64,000 bases of DNA. It comes from an uncultured Sphaerochaeta sp. (lineage in GTDB: Bacteria > Spirochaetota > Spirochaetia > Sphaerochaetales > Sphaerochaetaceae). The DNA is taken from NCBI RefSeq assembly GCF_963677315.1, contig NZ_OY781939.1:682001-746000 (forward strand), read 5' to 3'. Made by a program: the position numbers and the translations under genes. Shown in pieces: positions 49,347 through 58,650 of this stretch. Each line of letters opens with the position of its first letter. Position 1 is the stretch's first letter. Under the pieces are notes generated by a model that was not told where the DNA came from, did no database searches, and saw only the letters and a list, made by a program, of their open reading frames with translations.

Positions 49347-52016
49347 ATGACAACAGTTTCCAAGCTGCAGATCAATTATCTTGACCATGTTGTAGGAATT
49401 ACCGAGGGACCACAGTTTTCTTGGGTAATCGACACACCATTTAGAAATTGTCGACAGAAACAGTATCAAATACAGATAGCTGATGAAGCATCCTTTGCCT
49501 CACCTCTGTTCGACACAGGCCTGGTGGAAAGCAGTGATTCTGCACAGGTTCGCGTGCCAGGATTCACCCCGGATGAAGGAGTTCTCTATTGGGCACGGGT
49601 AAGAGTCGTCACCGAAGCGGATACTCAGGGAGTCTCTACCTCTCCATTCAGTGCAAGTGCCACCATGCTCGGAGGCTTGAAAGACCCTGACTCACTAAAG
49701 GATCATTTCATCACCGCAGAGACAGAAGAGGATATCAAGCTCTCCAAAGGCACCTATCTAAGAAAAGCCATCTCTCTCAAAAAAGAGGTGAAATCAGCGA
49801 TAATTTTCTCCACAGCACAGGGAGCCTATCAGCTGCATATCGACGGCAAGAAAGTCTCTTGTGATGAACTTGCCCCAGGATGGACCAGCTATGATCATCG
49901 TCTGCTCTACCAGAGCTATGATGTAACAGACATGGTCTCGGCTGGTGAGCATGTACTTGGCGCACACCTCGGCTCTCTCTGGTATAAGAGCACGCTCAGC
50001 TTCCTGATGATCCACAACTTCTATGGTGACTATGCAGCCCTCTCGCTTCGTATGGATGTCACTTACTGTGATGGAAGCAAAGAGACGTTCTACAGTGATG
50101 AGAGCTGGAGAGGCAGCGACAGTCCGGTCCTGAATTCACAACTGTATGATGGGGAGACCTATGATGCTACCCTGGAACAGGCTGGTTGGGACAAACCAGG
50201 ATTTGACGACACTGCATGGCGTGCAGCTAAACCAGTTCCTTGTACTTCAAAACATATTGAGGCACAGGAGGGATCTCCCGTCGCGCTTCAAGAGGTCATG
50301 GCTCCAACCCTTGCATTCACGACACCCAAGGGTGAGCGAGTGATCGATTTCGGCCAGAACATGAGTGCTCTTCCGGAGATCAGGGGTAAAGGAAAGGCAG
50401 GAGAGACCATAGTCCTGCGTTGTTTCGAAGTACTGGACAAGGACGGCAATGTCTACACCGACAACCTCCGCAGAGCAGAACAGCGAATCACCTACACCAT
50501 CAAGGATGACAAACCATTCGTGTATCGTCCCCATTTCACCTTCTTCGGGTTCCGATTCATCCATGTTGAATCGTTCCCAGGACGTGCAGATCTTGATAAT
50601 TTCAAGGCCTACGTGATTCACTCCGATATGCCGCAAACGGGTAGCTTTGCTTGTTCCAACGAGGATCTGAACCAGTTGCAGCATAATATCCTGTGGGGAT
50701 TGAAGAGCAATTTCGTTGATGTCCCCACTGATTGCCCTCAGCGTGATGAACGTCTTGGATGGACCGGTGATGCCCAGATTTTCTGTCAGACAGCCAGCTA
50801 TAATGTGAACACCTACACCTTCTTCAAGAAATGGCTCAAGGACCTTGCCCTTGACCAGACCAAAGAAGGGGGCGTTCCCCATGTAGTGCCCGATGTACTG
50901 TACAAGTACCCGTTTGAAAACTGGTTGCTCAACAGAGGAACCCATTCAGCTACTGCCTGGGCTGATGCTGCGATCATCAATCCATGGGTGCTTTATCTCA
51001 CCTTTGGTGATACAGCAATCCTGGAGACTCAGTATGAGAGCATGAAGGGCTGGATTGACTTCATGAAAACCCATGCCAAGAACAACATCTGGAACTACAA
51101 GCTTCAGTTTGGCGACTGGGTTGCCTTGGATGCTGAGGAAGGAAGCTACTTTGGAGCCACTCCAAACGACCTTACATGTACTGCATACTATGCCTATTCC
51201 ACCAGACTTTTTGTCAAGATTGCAAGGATTCTCGGAAAGGAAGAGGTAGCAAGCGAGTATGAGGCCCTGCATGACAAGATTGTACAGACATTCCAGGAAA
51301 CCTTCTTCAATGCCGATGGTACCATGACCGCCCAGACACAGACCGCTCATATTCTTGCTCTTCACTTCAACCTTGCCCCAAAGCAGTTTGTTGCAAAGAC
51401 CGTGGAGAATCTGAAGAAGCTGCTGGCTGATCATGATGGACACCTGGTAACAGGATTTGTCGGTACCCCGTACTTCTGTCACGCACTCTCTTCCAATGGG
51501 TGCCTGGATGAAGCATATGAGTTGTTGCTCAAGGATGACTTCCCTTCCTGGCTGTACCAGGTCAAGAAAGGTGCTACCACAATCTGGGAGCACTGGGATG
51601 GTATCAAACCGGATGGCTCAATGTGGAGCCCAGACATGAACTCATTCAACCACTACGCCTATGGCGCAATTGGTGAGTGGTTGTACCGTGTTGTTGCAGG
51701 TCTGGACATGGATGAGCACAAACCAGGATACAAGCATACCATCATCGCACCAAGGATTGGGGGAAATCTCAGTTGGGTGGAAGCCTCCTATGAATCGGTA
51801 TATGGAAAAGTGGGTGTCCGCTGGGAGAAAGAGAGCAAGACAAACGTTATAACCTTGCAAGCAACGGTTCCCGCCAATGCCTCCGCCACTATCCGATTGC
51901 TGGATGGGGCAACATTGGTTGATGGGGATGCCCTCACATTTGCCAAGCGTGACGACATCCTGGAAGCCGAAGCCGGTTCAGGGGTATATACGATCCGCTA
52001 TATGCTGAACTCATAA
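49347..52016 (+). CDS. Alpha-L-rhamnosidase (GH78)
   Basis: 889 residues without a signal peptide, so cytoplasmic. The N-terminal beta-sandwich domains (about 1-370) are followed by an (alpha/alpha)6 catalytic domain with DCPQRDERLGWTGDAQ (acid Glu, near 478) and TTIWEHWDG (base Glu, near 750), then a C-terminal domain. GGAG precedes the ATG. It probably cleaves imported rhamnosides. It is followed by a terminator. Confidence 0.94.
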   Translation: MTTVSKLQINYLDHVVGITEGPQFSWVIDTPFRNCRQKQYQIQIADEASFASPLFDTGLVESSDSAQVRVPGFTPDEGVLYWARVRVVTEADTQGVSTSPFSASATMLGGLKDPDSLKDHFITAETEEDIKLSKGTYLRKAISLKKEVKSAIIFSTAQGAYQLHIDGKKVSCDELAPGWTSYDHRLLYQSYDVTDMVSAGEHVLGAHLGSLWYKSTLSFLMIHNFYGDYAALSLRMDVTYCDGSKETFYSDESWRGSDSPVLNSQLYDGETYDATLEQAGWDKPGFDDTAWRAAKPVPCTSKHIEAQEGSPVALQEVMAPTLAFTTPKGERVIDFGQNMSALPEIRGKGKAGETIVLRCFEVLDKDGNVYTDNLRRAEQRITYTIKDDKPFVYRPHFTFFGFRFIHVESFPGRADLDNFKAYVIHSDMPQTGSFACSNEDLNQLQHNILWGLKSNFVDVPTDCPQRDERLGWTGDAQIFCQTASYNVNTYTFFKKWLKDLALDQTKEGGVPHVVPDVLYKYPFENWLLNRGTHSATAWADAAIINPWVLYLTFGDTAILETQYESMKGWIDFMKTHAKNNIWNYKLQFGDWVALDAEEGSYFGATPNDLTCTAYYAYSTRLFVKIARILGKEEVASEYEALHDKIVQTFQETFFNADGTMTAQTQTAHILALHFNLAPKQFVAKTVENLKKLLADHDGHLVTGFVGTPYFCHALSSNGCLDEAYELLLKDDFPSWLYQVKKGATTIWEHWDGIKPDGSMWSPDMNSFNHYAYGAIGEWLYRVVAGLDMDEHKPGYKHTIIAPRIGGNLSWVEASYESVYGKVGVRWEKESKTNVITLQATVPANASATIRLLDGATLVDGDALTFAKRDDILEAEAGSGVYTIRYMLNS

Positions 52017-52037
52017 TCTGATTCATATCCTTATAGT

Positions 52038-52077
52038 AAAACCATGGGTGTATCCGAGTGATATACTCATGGTTTTT
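52038..52077 (+). terminator. Terminator of the rhamnoside operon
   Basis: AAACCATGGGTGTAT and ATATACTCATGGTTT pair around a short loop (with small internal irregularities), then TTTTC. Confidence 0.75.
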
Positions 52078-52130
52078 CTTTCCTTGACTGTCATAGATGC
52101 ACGCATTACCGTTAAGCAAGGAGAAGGTAG

Positions 52131-52640
52131 ATGGAAAAGGAATACCCCTATGCATCGCTTACAAGACGTTTCGCAGCCTATGTAATTGACCATCTGCTTA
52201 CAGCATTGCTGATGGCTCCCTTGGTCCTGTGGTATCTGAAGGGATTGTTCAGTGAAGCAAGCGGGATATATCTCCTTGCCTATAGTGGTCCGGTACTCTT
52301 TCTACTCATCCTGATCCGATCTCTCTATCTCTCTGTGCTCTGGTCGACAAGGTTTGGCACGATCGGTTGCCATCTGCTCTCTATCAGCGTTTTTACTCTA
52401 CAAGGAAACAAGCTCTCCTATCCTAGAGCGATTCTCCGGTATCTCATCCTTTTCTGCTCAACCTGTCTTCTTGGCCTTGGCTGGATATCAATCCTATTCA
52501 CTGAAAAGCGTCAGTCACTCTGTGACCTTGGGGCAAAAACTGTCGTAATGGTTACTGCAGCAAGGACGGATGATAGAGAGGATAGCGCTCTGCCTGATAC
52601 ACGCGATACCCTGCATAACTCCTCGGATCAGGGTCATTGA
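52131..52640 (+). CDS. RDD family membrane protein
   Basis: 169 residues. SLTRRFAAYVIDHLLTALLM is the RDD motif region, followed by two more membrane helices and ILFTEKRQSLCDLGAKTVVM, the usual end of the domain. The last 30 residues (after about 140) are hydrophilic, unrelated to the family and lie in the overlap with the arylsulfotransferase. AAGGAG precedes the start. Confidence 0.88.
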   Translation: MEKEYPYASLTRRFAAYVIDHLLTALLMAPLVLWYLKGLFSEASGIYLLAYSGPVLFLLILIRSLYLSVLWSTRFGTIGCHLLSISVFTLQGNKLSYPRAILRYLILFCSTCLLGLGWISILFTEKRQSLCDLGAKTVVMVTAARTDDREDSALPDTRDTLHNSSDQGH

Positions 52641-54051
52641 AGGAGAATACCAGCACTTCCTTGGCCGGAGAGTCAGAGGTTACCTCTATGACCTTCGCTG
52701 AAATTTTCATGTCATTGAGGGAGTTGTTCACAAAATCAAAGAGTTCAACTGCCTCTCCCTCCAGATTCTTGGTAATTCCCCCGAAGCAGATCAGACGATT
52801 CCCATTCTCCAGATAGTTTGCATCCCCGATAAATGGAGTAAAGGTAGTGCTGCCGTTCCCTGTCCCATACTCCCAGACTTGTCGTACAGTCATGGCTTTC
52901 TCATCAATCTCAAACTCAACAGCCCTAGAATAATTCTCTGTGGGATCGAGTGGATCACTATAGGATCGCTCATTGCCATTATCGTATAACAGCACTCTCC
53001 CTGGTAGCTCAGGATGCACCATAGGGGCATGCTGACCCCACTGCCAAGCAAAAGGGCTCCCCTCCGGTTGTAAGAGATATGGATGATACGCTTCTTCCCA
53101 ATGCTCATGGTTCCCCAGTATCCAACGTAGATTTCCGCTCTGCCTGTCTACCTTCACCACAGCACTCTGGTCCCTGCCACTGACAATGAAGCTGTCATCG
53201 CGATGGTCATAATCAATGCCATTAAGATGGAGCCAGTCAGCAGGTTCCAAATTTCTTGGCTGGGGTGGACGATTCTTGTCAAGAATCTCTCGAAAATCCC
53301 AACCTTGCAGATAGGCTCCTGTATCGCCATCAATTTCCACCACCCCGTCCTCAAATGAAGAAGGAGCAGTGCTTAAGGCAAGAAGGTTTCCGTTTTCCAT
53401 GAATGCTACGTCGTGATGCAGGCCGTACATAAGAGGAGGGAGTGTCCGTATCTTCCTTCCCATCAGATCCATCTCAACAAGGGAGTCGCCCTCCTGGATC
53501 AGAAGGGTCCCCTTCTCAGTCATTTTCATGACATGACCAATATCTCCCGTATAATACCAGCGAACAGTCCCGTAGGAATCAACGGCACAGGGAAGCGCAC
53601 CATAGTTTCCCTCTTCATCATAGCGGCCGAGGTGCAAGAAGGTAAAACCTTCTGCAATCTGGTCAGGGAGCACTCGTTCATATCCAATCTCGGGAAAAGC
53701 CGCTGGGAGCTCTCCGGTCTTTATGGTGACCGTTCGTTGGTAGCTAGTACCGTCTCTTGTAGTGAGATAAAACGCCACCTCATTCCTGGTCCCCGGGTAG
53801 AGAGCAAGCACGGGAATCTCATGGTAGGTATCGTACCCCTTGAAGGTAATGCGGAGGTCATTCTGGTTCCTTCCAGGTAACACGAGTGTCACCTGGGTTG
53901 CTTCTCTGGATTCAATCACTGCCAGAGCACTAAGAGGAACCTGCTCAAACTGTGTAATAGCTATGGTGAACGGCCTTCTCAGAATCAAGAAGAGCAACAG
54001 GAGAAGAAGCGTAAGAGAAATGAGTGAATAAAGACGTTTTTTATTAGTCAT
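52552..54051 (-). CDS. Arylsulfotransferase (AssT-like) with N-terminal membrane anchor
   Basis: 499 residues. An uncleaved-looking hydrophobic anchor (residues 7-25) precedes a propeller domain. The family motifs are present: YGLHHDVAFMENGNLL near 208, DWLHLNGIDYDHRDDSFIVSGRDQSAVVKVD near 265 and WGQHAPM near 338, including the His residues used for transfer of sulfate. The enzyme moves sulfate between phenols and may act outside the cytoplasm. The 3' end overlaps the RDD gene by 89 nt on the other strand. Confidence 0.88.
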   Translation of the reverse strand: MTNKKRLYSLISLTLLLLLLFLILRRPFTIAITQFEQVPLSALAVIESREATQVTLVLPGRNQNDLRITFKGYDTYHEIPVLALYPGTRNEVAFYLTTRDGTSYQRTVTIKTGELPAAFPEIGYERVLPDQIAEGFTFLHLGRYDEEGNYGALPCAVDSYGTVRWYYTGDIGHVMKMTEKGTLLIQEGDSLVEMDLMGRKIRTLPPLMYGLHHDVAFMENGNLLALSTAPSSFEDGVVEIDGDTGAYLQGWDFREILDKNRPPQPRNLEPADWLHLNGIDYDHRDDSFIVSGRDQSAVVKVDRQSGNLRWILGNHEHWEEAYHPYLLQPEGSPFAWQWGQHAPMVHPELPGRVLLYDNGNERSYSDPLDPTENYSRAVEFEIDEKAMTVRQVWEYGTGNGSTTFTPFIGDANYLENGNRLICFGGITKNLEGEAVELFDFVNNSLNDMKISAKVIEVTSDSPAKEVLVFSFNDPDPRSYAGYRVYQAERYPLYHPSLLQ

Positions 54052-54114
54052 GTTCCTCAGTGTACGTCACCGCAAAAAATTTGGGAAGGCTTCTCAAGCA
54101 GGCAGCATTCTTGC

Positions 54115-54144
54115 TTGTTTTCTCGATCCTTGGTTTGGTATACT
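54115..54144 (+). promoter_or_regulatory. Promoter of the DUF1295 gene with leaderless spacing
   Basis: TTGTTT, an 18-bp spacer and TATACT. The -10 box ends 7 nt before the ATG at 54152; no ribosome binding site lies between. Confidence 0.5.
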
Positions 54145-54151
54145 GCTTAGC

Positions 54152-55042
54152 ATGAAAGCAAACCCAACAACCATAGTGATCTTTTTTATCATGGTGGCTC
54201 TCTTATCTGGCTTTGTAGTCCTGGGGCCGTTCGCTGATGAAACAGTGCTGTACCAAGTGGGCAGTATCACGTTGGGCACTGTACTGATTAGTCTTTGTTT
54301 TTCACTACTCACGGAGGATTACTCGTGGACCGATCGGCTGTGGAGCACACTGCCTGTAGCATTTGCCTGGATCTATGCCTACAAGGCAGGTTTTTCATTA
54401 CCGGTGGTTGTCTCAGCCCTGTTGGTTACCATCTGGGGGGCAAGGTTGACCTTCAACTTTTCCCGTCGTGGAGGGTATACCGGAGAAGAGGATTATCGTT
54501 GGAAAATTCTGCATGAGAAAATCGGCAACCCTGTCCGGTGGTTCTTTTTCAACCTGCTCTTTATCGCTCTCTACCAGCAGTTCCTGTTTATTGCATTCAC
54601 CAGCCCACTGGGGTTACTCCCATCGACGAATGTACCATTCTCCCCACTCTCCTTCATTGCAATCTTCTTGTTTGTCTGTTTCCTGAGTATTGAGACCATA
54701 GCAGACCAACAGCAGTACACCTTCCAGCAAGCCAAGTACCAAATGCTTCCCAGAAAGGATGAACTTGAGGATGAATATACCCAGGGGTTCCGAAGCTCTG
54801 GACTTTTCAGATACAGTCGCCATCCCAACTACTTTGGGGAGTTGGGGGTGTGGTGGTCCATCTACCTCTATTCGGTCTCATTCCATGGGTCACTGTTGCA
54901 CTATACCATCGCTGGACCGATCTTGCTGACGCTCTTGTTCATTGGATCCACCATCTTCACGGAGAGCATCACCTCCTCCAAGTATCCTGAGTATGCTACA
55001 TACAAAGAGAAGGCGGGTGCAATTATCTTCCGATTCTGGTAG
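54152..55042 (+). CDS. DUF1295 membrane protein (steroid reductase/isoprenylcysteine methyltransferase-like)
   Basis: 296 residues with eight or so hydrophobic segments. The C-terminal FRYSRHPNYFGELGVWWSIYL and FTESITSSKYPEYATYKEKAG are the conserved signature shared with steroid 5-alpha reductases and isoprenylcysteine methyltransferases. Substrate unknown. The frame is open 34 codons upstream but without a ribosome binding site; the ATG at 54152 fits a leaderless start. It is divergent from the arylsulfotransferase. Confidence 0.85.
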   Translation: MKANPTTIVIFFIMVALLSGFVVLGPFADETVLYQVGSITLGTVLISLCFSLLTEDYSWTDRLWSTLPVAFAWIYAYKAGFSLPVVVSALLVTIWGARLTFNFSRRGGYTGEEDYRWKILHEKIGNPVRWFFFNLLFIALYQQFLFIAFTSPLGLLPSTNVPFSPLSFIAIFLFVCFLSIETIADQQQYTFQQAKYQMLPRKDELEDEYTQGFRSSGLFRYSRHPNYFGELGVWWSIYLYSVSFHGSLLHYTIAGPILLTLLFIGSTIFTESITSSKYPEYATYKEKAGAIIFRFW

Positions 55043-55078
55043 CAAGCGTGCTACAGTGAAGTCAAGGAGAATCTGCAG

Positions 55079-56071
55079 ATGAAAACAGTCTTTATGATCA
55101 TTGCATTGCTCTTGGTTGTGTTCCTGCTGCTCTCATTCGCCTTGTATAAACGAGAAACACCGACAATAAGTGAGGAAGAAGTACCCATGGCTGATACAGA
55201 CCGATTCACCTACCAACCTCTTGATGAGGCATTGAAGAATTCCCTTACCAGTGAGGAACGTTCCATCATTGTGGGAAAGGCCACTGAACGAGCCTTTACC
55301 GGTGAGTATACTGATACAACAGATTGGGGAACCTACTACTGCAAGTGGTGTGACTCCCCCCTGTACAGCTCAGAGACCAAATTCCACTCCGGTTGTGGAT
55401 GGCCCTCCTTCGATGAGGAGATTCCCCATGCAGTAAAACGTAAGATTGATGCCGACGGAATGCGGACTGAAATACTTTGTGCCACCTGCGGTGGACACCT
55501 GGGACACGTCTTTGAAGGGGAACGCTTCACCGATACCAATACAAGGCACTGCGTCAATTCCCTCTCCCTGGTCTTCAGGGATGGCACGCCGGTGGCTGAG
55601 GCGGTGTTTGCCGGAGGATGTTTCTGGGGAGTCGAACACCTGTTCGCCCAGAAGGAAGGCGTATACTCAGCAGTGTCCGGATATACGGGAGGAACTCTCG
55701 AGAACCCAAGCTACCAGGATGTATTGACCCATACCACTGGACATCTGGAAGCGGTCAAGGTGCTATATAATCCCTTGGAAATATCCTACGAGGACCTCAC
55801 CAAGTATTTCCTTGAGATCCATGACCCCACCCAGGCCAATGGACAGGGTCCGGATATCGGAAACCAGTATCTTTCTGCAATCTTTTACCGATCAAGACAT
55901 GAGTTTGATGTGGGAGTACGCCTTATTGAAATCCTTGAGGAAAAGGGATTGAAGATTGCTACCACCCTCCGCCCGGCAGCTGTGTTCTACCCAGCGGAGG
56001 AGTACCATCAGGATTATTACGAGAAGAAGGGAACCCTTCCCTACTGCCACGCATATACCAAACGGTTTTAA
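55079..56071 (+). CDS. Membrane-anchored MsrB-MsrA fusion methionine sulfoxide reductase
   Basis: 330 residues. An N-terminal membrane segment (residues 4-21) predicts an exported, membrane-tethered protein. MsrB (about 45-170) has the zinc Cys pairs C88/C91 and C134/C137 and the catalytic Cys158 in RHCVNSLSL. MsrA (about 175-330) has the catalytic Cys181 in GGCFWG. The B-A order is less common than A-B. It repairs both methionine sulfoxide forms in extracytoplasmic proteins. AAGGAG precedes the start. Confidence 0.94.
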   Translation: MKTVFMIIALLLVVFLLLSFALYKRETPTISEEEVPMADTDRFTYQPLDEALKNSLTSEERSIIVGKATERAFTGEYTDTTDWGTYYCKWCDSPLYSSETKFHSGCGWPSFDEEIPHAVKRKIDADGMRTEILCATCGGHLGHVFEGERFTDTNTRHCVNSLSLVFRDGTPVAEAVFAGGCFWGVEHLFAQKEGVYSAVSGYTGGTLENPSYQDVLTHTTGHLEAVKVLYNPLEISYEDLTKYFLEIHDPTQANGQGPDIGNQYLSAIFYRSRHEFDVGVRLIEILEEKGLKIATTLRPAAVFYPAEEYHQDYYEKKGTLPYCHAYTKRF

Positions 56072-56832
56072 TCGGTCAGGACATCTGCACTGATAGCACA
56101 GCTAGCAACTACATAGGAGCCCTTTTTCAGGGGCTGCTGTAGTTGTTCTGGGGCAAAGACCAGATCTAGATGTCCCATTTCCGTGGAGATGGTGGCTACC
56201 GTACATCCGGTATCCTGAAACCCATGCTTACGGTTCTCCACCCCAAGCACAGGACCACAGAGCAACATCATCTGCTCCTCTGCAGCAAAACGCTCCCTGT
56301 CCTCCTCACTGAGACTCTCATCACGGGCCATGATGTAATTGAATGGAAGCAATTTCTTGTCCTCAAGCCGGGCGCCCTCTTCAGTAACCGTCTCATAGGC
56401 TTCCCTGCTATCAAAAACATCAAGAGCTTGGGGAAATGCGCAGACTTGCAAATCCAACAGTGTGTCCTCATCAATTTGCTCAAGGGTCGCTGCATGGACA
56501 AGTGTGGCAATGAAAGCACTCTTTTCTGAGTCATTGGTCATCAAGAGAGTGAGCGAGAGCGGTTCTCCCTTGCCAATCTGTACCAGTGGTTTCCCTGTCC
56601 AGAGACATCGTCCACTCATATGCATATCCAAACCTACAATTTGCAGGTCTTCCTTGTCTGCCACCGTGCGGAAGATGATGGTCAGACCACTGTCCAGCAT
56701 CTTCGTATAATAGGAGCCTTGGTGTGCCGAAATGCGCTTGGCTTCATGAAACCATTGCATCAAGGGTTTTTGGTCGAGGGTCCCGTCCTTGCTGAGTAAT
56801 TGCAATCCAGTATTTGCGAGATAGACAGCCAT
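56068..56832 (-). CDS. Unknown cytoplasmic protein, 254 residues
   Basis: I do not recognise this protein. It has no signal peptide, membrane segment or known motif. The start at 56832 has AGGAGGTG upstream; a frame 24 codons longer has no binding site. It starts 75 nt from the divergent azlC gene and its stop shares TTAA with the msrBA stop. Confidence 0.65.
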   Translation of the reverse strand: MAVYLANTGLQLLSKDGTLDQKPLMQWFHEAKRISAHQGSYYTKMLDSGLTIIFRTVADKEDLQIVGLDMHMSGRCLWTGKPLVQIGKGEPLSLTLLMTNDSEKSAFIATLVHAATLEQIDEDTLLDLQVCAFPQALDVFDSREAYETVTEEGARLEDKKLLPFNYIMARDESLSEEDRERFAAEEQMMLLCGPVLGVENRKHGFQDTGCTVATISTEMGHLDLVFAPEQLQQPLKKGSYVVASCAISADVLTD

Positions 56833-56871
56833 ATACACCTCCTGGGGGGTGTAGTCTATCATGAATGCCAC

Positions 56872-56900
56872 TTGCAGGAAACCGGCAGAATCACTAATCT
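56872..56900 (+). promoter_or_regulatory. Promoter of azlC with leaderless spacing
   Basis: TTGCAG, a 17-bp spacer and TAATCT. The -10 box ends 7 nt before the ATG at 56908; no ribosome binding site lies between. Confidence 0.5.
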
Positions 56901-56907
56901 GCAAACC

Positions 56908-57621
56908 ATGGAATCAGCAACGCACGACAAACTCACCTTCCGGGAAGGTTGCATCGAAGGATTTCCCATTTTTGTTGGGTATTTCCCAACCGCCATGGCT
57001 TTCGGTCTTGTTTGCAGGGATCTTGGGATGCGCATCTGGGAAGCGGTACTTTTTTCCCTGACCAACTTTGCTGGCAGCGGACAGTTTCTGGCAGCAAATC
57101 TCATCGGAGGGGGAGCCCTTCTGGCGGAGTTGTTCGTCAGTGTCTTGTTGGTAAACCTACGCTACTCCTTCATGGGCGCTGAGCTGAACAGAAATCTAGA
57201 GAAGGGGGTCAGGGGCTGGAGAAAAGCATTGCTTGCCCATGGTACCACTGATGAAGTATTCAGCGTCGCTGTCCTCCATAGGCAACCCATCAGCAAAGAG
57301 TATCTGGCAGGGTTGGAATTGACTGCATACAGTGGATGGGTCAGTGGTACTGCTGTGGGATTCCTTGTCGGCATGATTCTTCCTTCTGCACTCCAGCTTG
57401 CAGTTGGGGTAACCCTCTATGCGATGTTCAGCTCACTCCTGGCACAGGAGTTCCACCAAAAGGGATTCAGGGTTCTTGCAATTGCAGGATTCTCTGCAGC
57501 ACTGAACTCCTACCTGATCGTGCAGTGGTCATTGGCGATTGGCTGGTCATTCGTCATCAGCATGCTCTCAGCAAGCTTCCTTGGGGCCCTGGTCATCAGA
57601 GACAGTGAGGATGAGGTATGA
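56908..57621 (+). CDS. azlC: AzlC family branched-chain amino acid exporter, large subunit
   Basis: 237 residues with about six membrane helices. GFPIFVGYFPTAMAFGLVCRDLG near the start and NLRYSFMGAEL are conserved AzlC elements. AzlCD pairs export branched-chain amino acids or their analogues. The ATG at 56908 is preceded by a -10 box and no ribosome binding site; a longer frame from 56800 runs into the divergent gene. azlD follows with an ATGA overlap. Confidence 0.9.
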   Translation: MESATHDKLTFREGCIEGFPIFVGYFPTAMAFGLVCRDLGMRIWEAVLFSLTNFAGSGQFLAANLIGGGALLAELFVSVLLVNLRYSFMGAELNRNLEKGVRGWRKALLAHGTTDEVFSVAVLHRQPISKEYLAGLELTAYSGWVSGTAVGFLVGMILPSALQLAVGVTLYAMFSSLLAQEFHQKGFRVLAIAGFSAALNSYLIVQWSLAIGWSFVISMLSASFLGALVIRDSEDEV

Positions 57622-57926
57622 TGAAAGCATTTCCATTCCTTATCCCTATCCTTGTCAGTGCACTGGCCACCTTTCTGGTGAGGGCTCTTCCCTATTATGC
57701 CTCCTTCCTTGACAAGCTTCCGAGGTTTCTCTCCAGGAGTCTTCGCCTTCTCCCCATTGCTGCACTTGGCCCCCTCATCTTTCCCGGTGTCATCCTTGAC
57801 TTCCAAGGACACTGGTATGCAGGACTTGTCGGTATCCTCTGTGCAGCATTCATAGCCTACCGCAAGAACAGTATGATCTTCCCGATACTCCTGAGTATAT
57901 TGGTTACCTATCTCCTGTTGCTCTAG
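57618..57926 (+). CDS. azlD: AzlD family branched-chain amino acid exporter, small subunit
   Basis: 102 residues with three or four membrane helices. VRALPYYASFLDKLPRFLSRSLRLLPIAALGPLIFP is the conserved AzlD region. Translationally coupled to azlC. Confidence 0.9.
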   Translation: MMKAFPFLIPILVSALATFLVRALPYYASFLDKLPRFLSRSLRLLPIAALGPLIFPGVILDFQGHWYAGLVGILCAAFIAYRKNSMIFPILLSILVTYLLLL

Positions 57927-57963
57927 CTTGACTGAACAGGCTCTTCATCCTTAGGATTGAACC

Positions 57964-58650
57964 ATGTTTGACGCACATCGCCACTATGGCTCCAGTATGA
58001 GCGAGAACGCACTCTATGCCACCAGCAGCAGATATGAGTGGGAATTGCTCTCCTCGCTCACGCCTCCGGCGCTGGGGGGGATTGGAGCTCTTGCAGACAA
58101 CCCTTTGCCTGAAATTGAAGCGTTCGAGCAAATACTGAAGACTTTTCCTGATTTCCAGATAGCCGAGGTAGGACTGGACAGAAGGTTTCCGGAAATTGAA
58201 CAGCAAGAAGCATTCCTGAAAGATACCCTCGCCTTGGCTTATGAACTGGGGCGAAGTGTAAGCTTGCACTGCGTAAAGGAAGACGGAAGGATGCTCTCCC
58301 TTCTCCGCTCTCTCCAACCAAACCTCCCGGTACTTCTCTGGCACGGCTATACGGGAAGCTGGGAGACTGCACAGGAGGCCACCAAGCTTGGCGTCATACT
58401 TGGCTACGGGAGCAGGCTCTTTGGGAGCAAACTGGCAAGAGAGGGGAAGCGACTGGTCACCCTTCCCTATGCCTTGGAAACTGATTTCCAGATGGGGGAT
58501 TACTCCCAGATACTCTGGACACAGATTGAGAACTTCAGCAAACTCAGTGGATGCACCCATGATGAACTGATAAGGAATAATGATGAGATCAGAACAATTC
58601 TTACGCATAACACGTCTACTCGGCGAGGAACCGGTAGAACGCCTTCATAA
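57964..58650 (+). CDS. TatD-like metal-dependent hydrolase
   Basis: 228 residues. The metal-binding residues of the TatD family are seen as FDAHRHYG at the start, EVGLD near 76, SLHC near 100, LLWHGYTGS near 122 and LETD near 167. It is about 30 residues shorter than typical TatD. The last 24 codons (basic, SerThr-rich) overlap tcdA by 71 nt and may not be part of the fold. Substrate unknown. Confidence 0.85.
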   Translation: MFDAHRHYGSSMSENALYATSSRYEWELLSSLTPPALGGIGALADNPLPEIEAFEQILKTFPDFQIAEVGLDRRFPEIEQQEAFLKDTLALAYELGRSVSLHCVKEDGRMLSLLRSLQPNLPVLLWHGYTGSWETAQEATKLGVILGYGSRLFGSKLAREGKRLVTLPYALETDFQMGDYSQILWTQIENFSKLSGCTHDELIRNNDEIRTILTHNTSTRRGTGRTPS

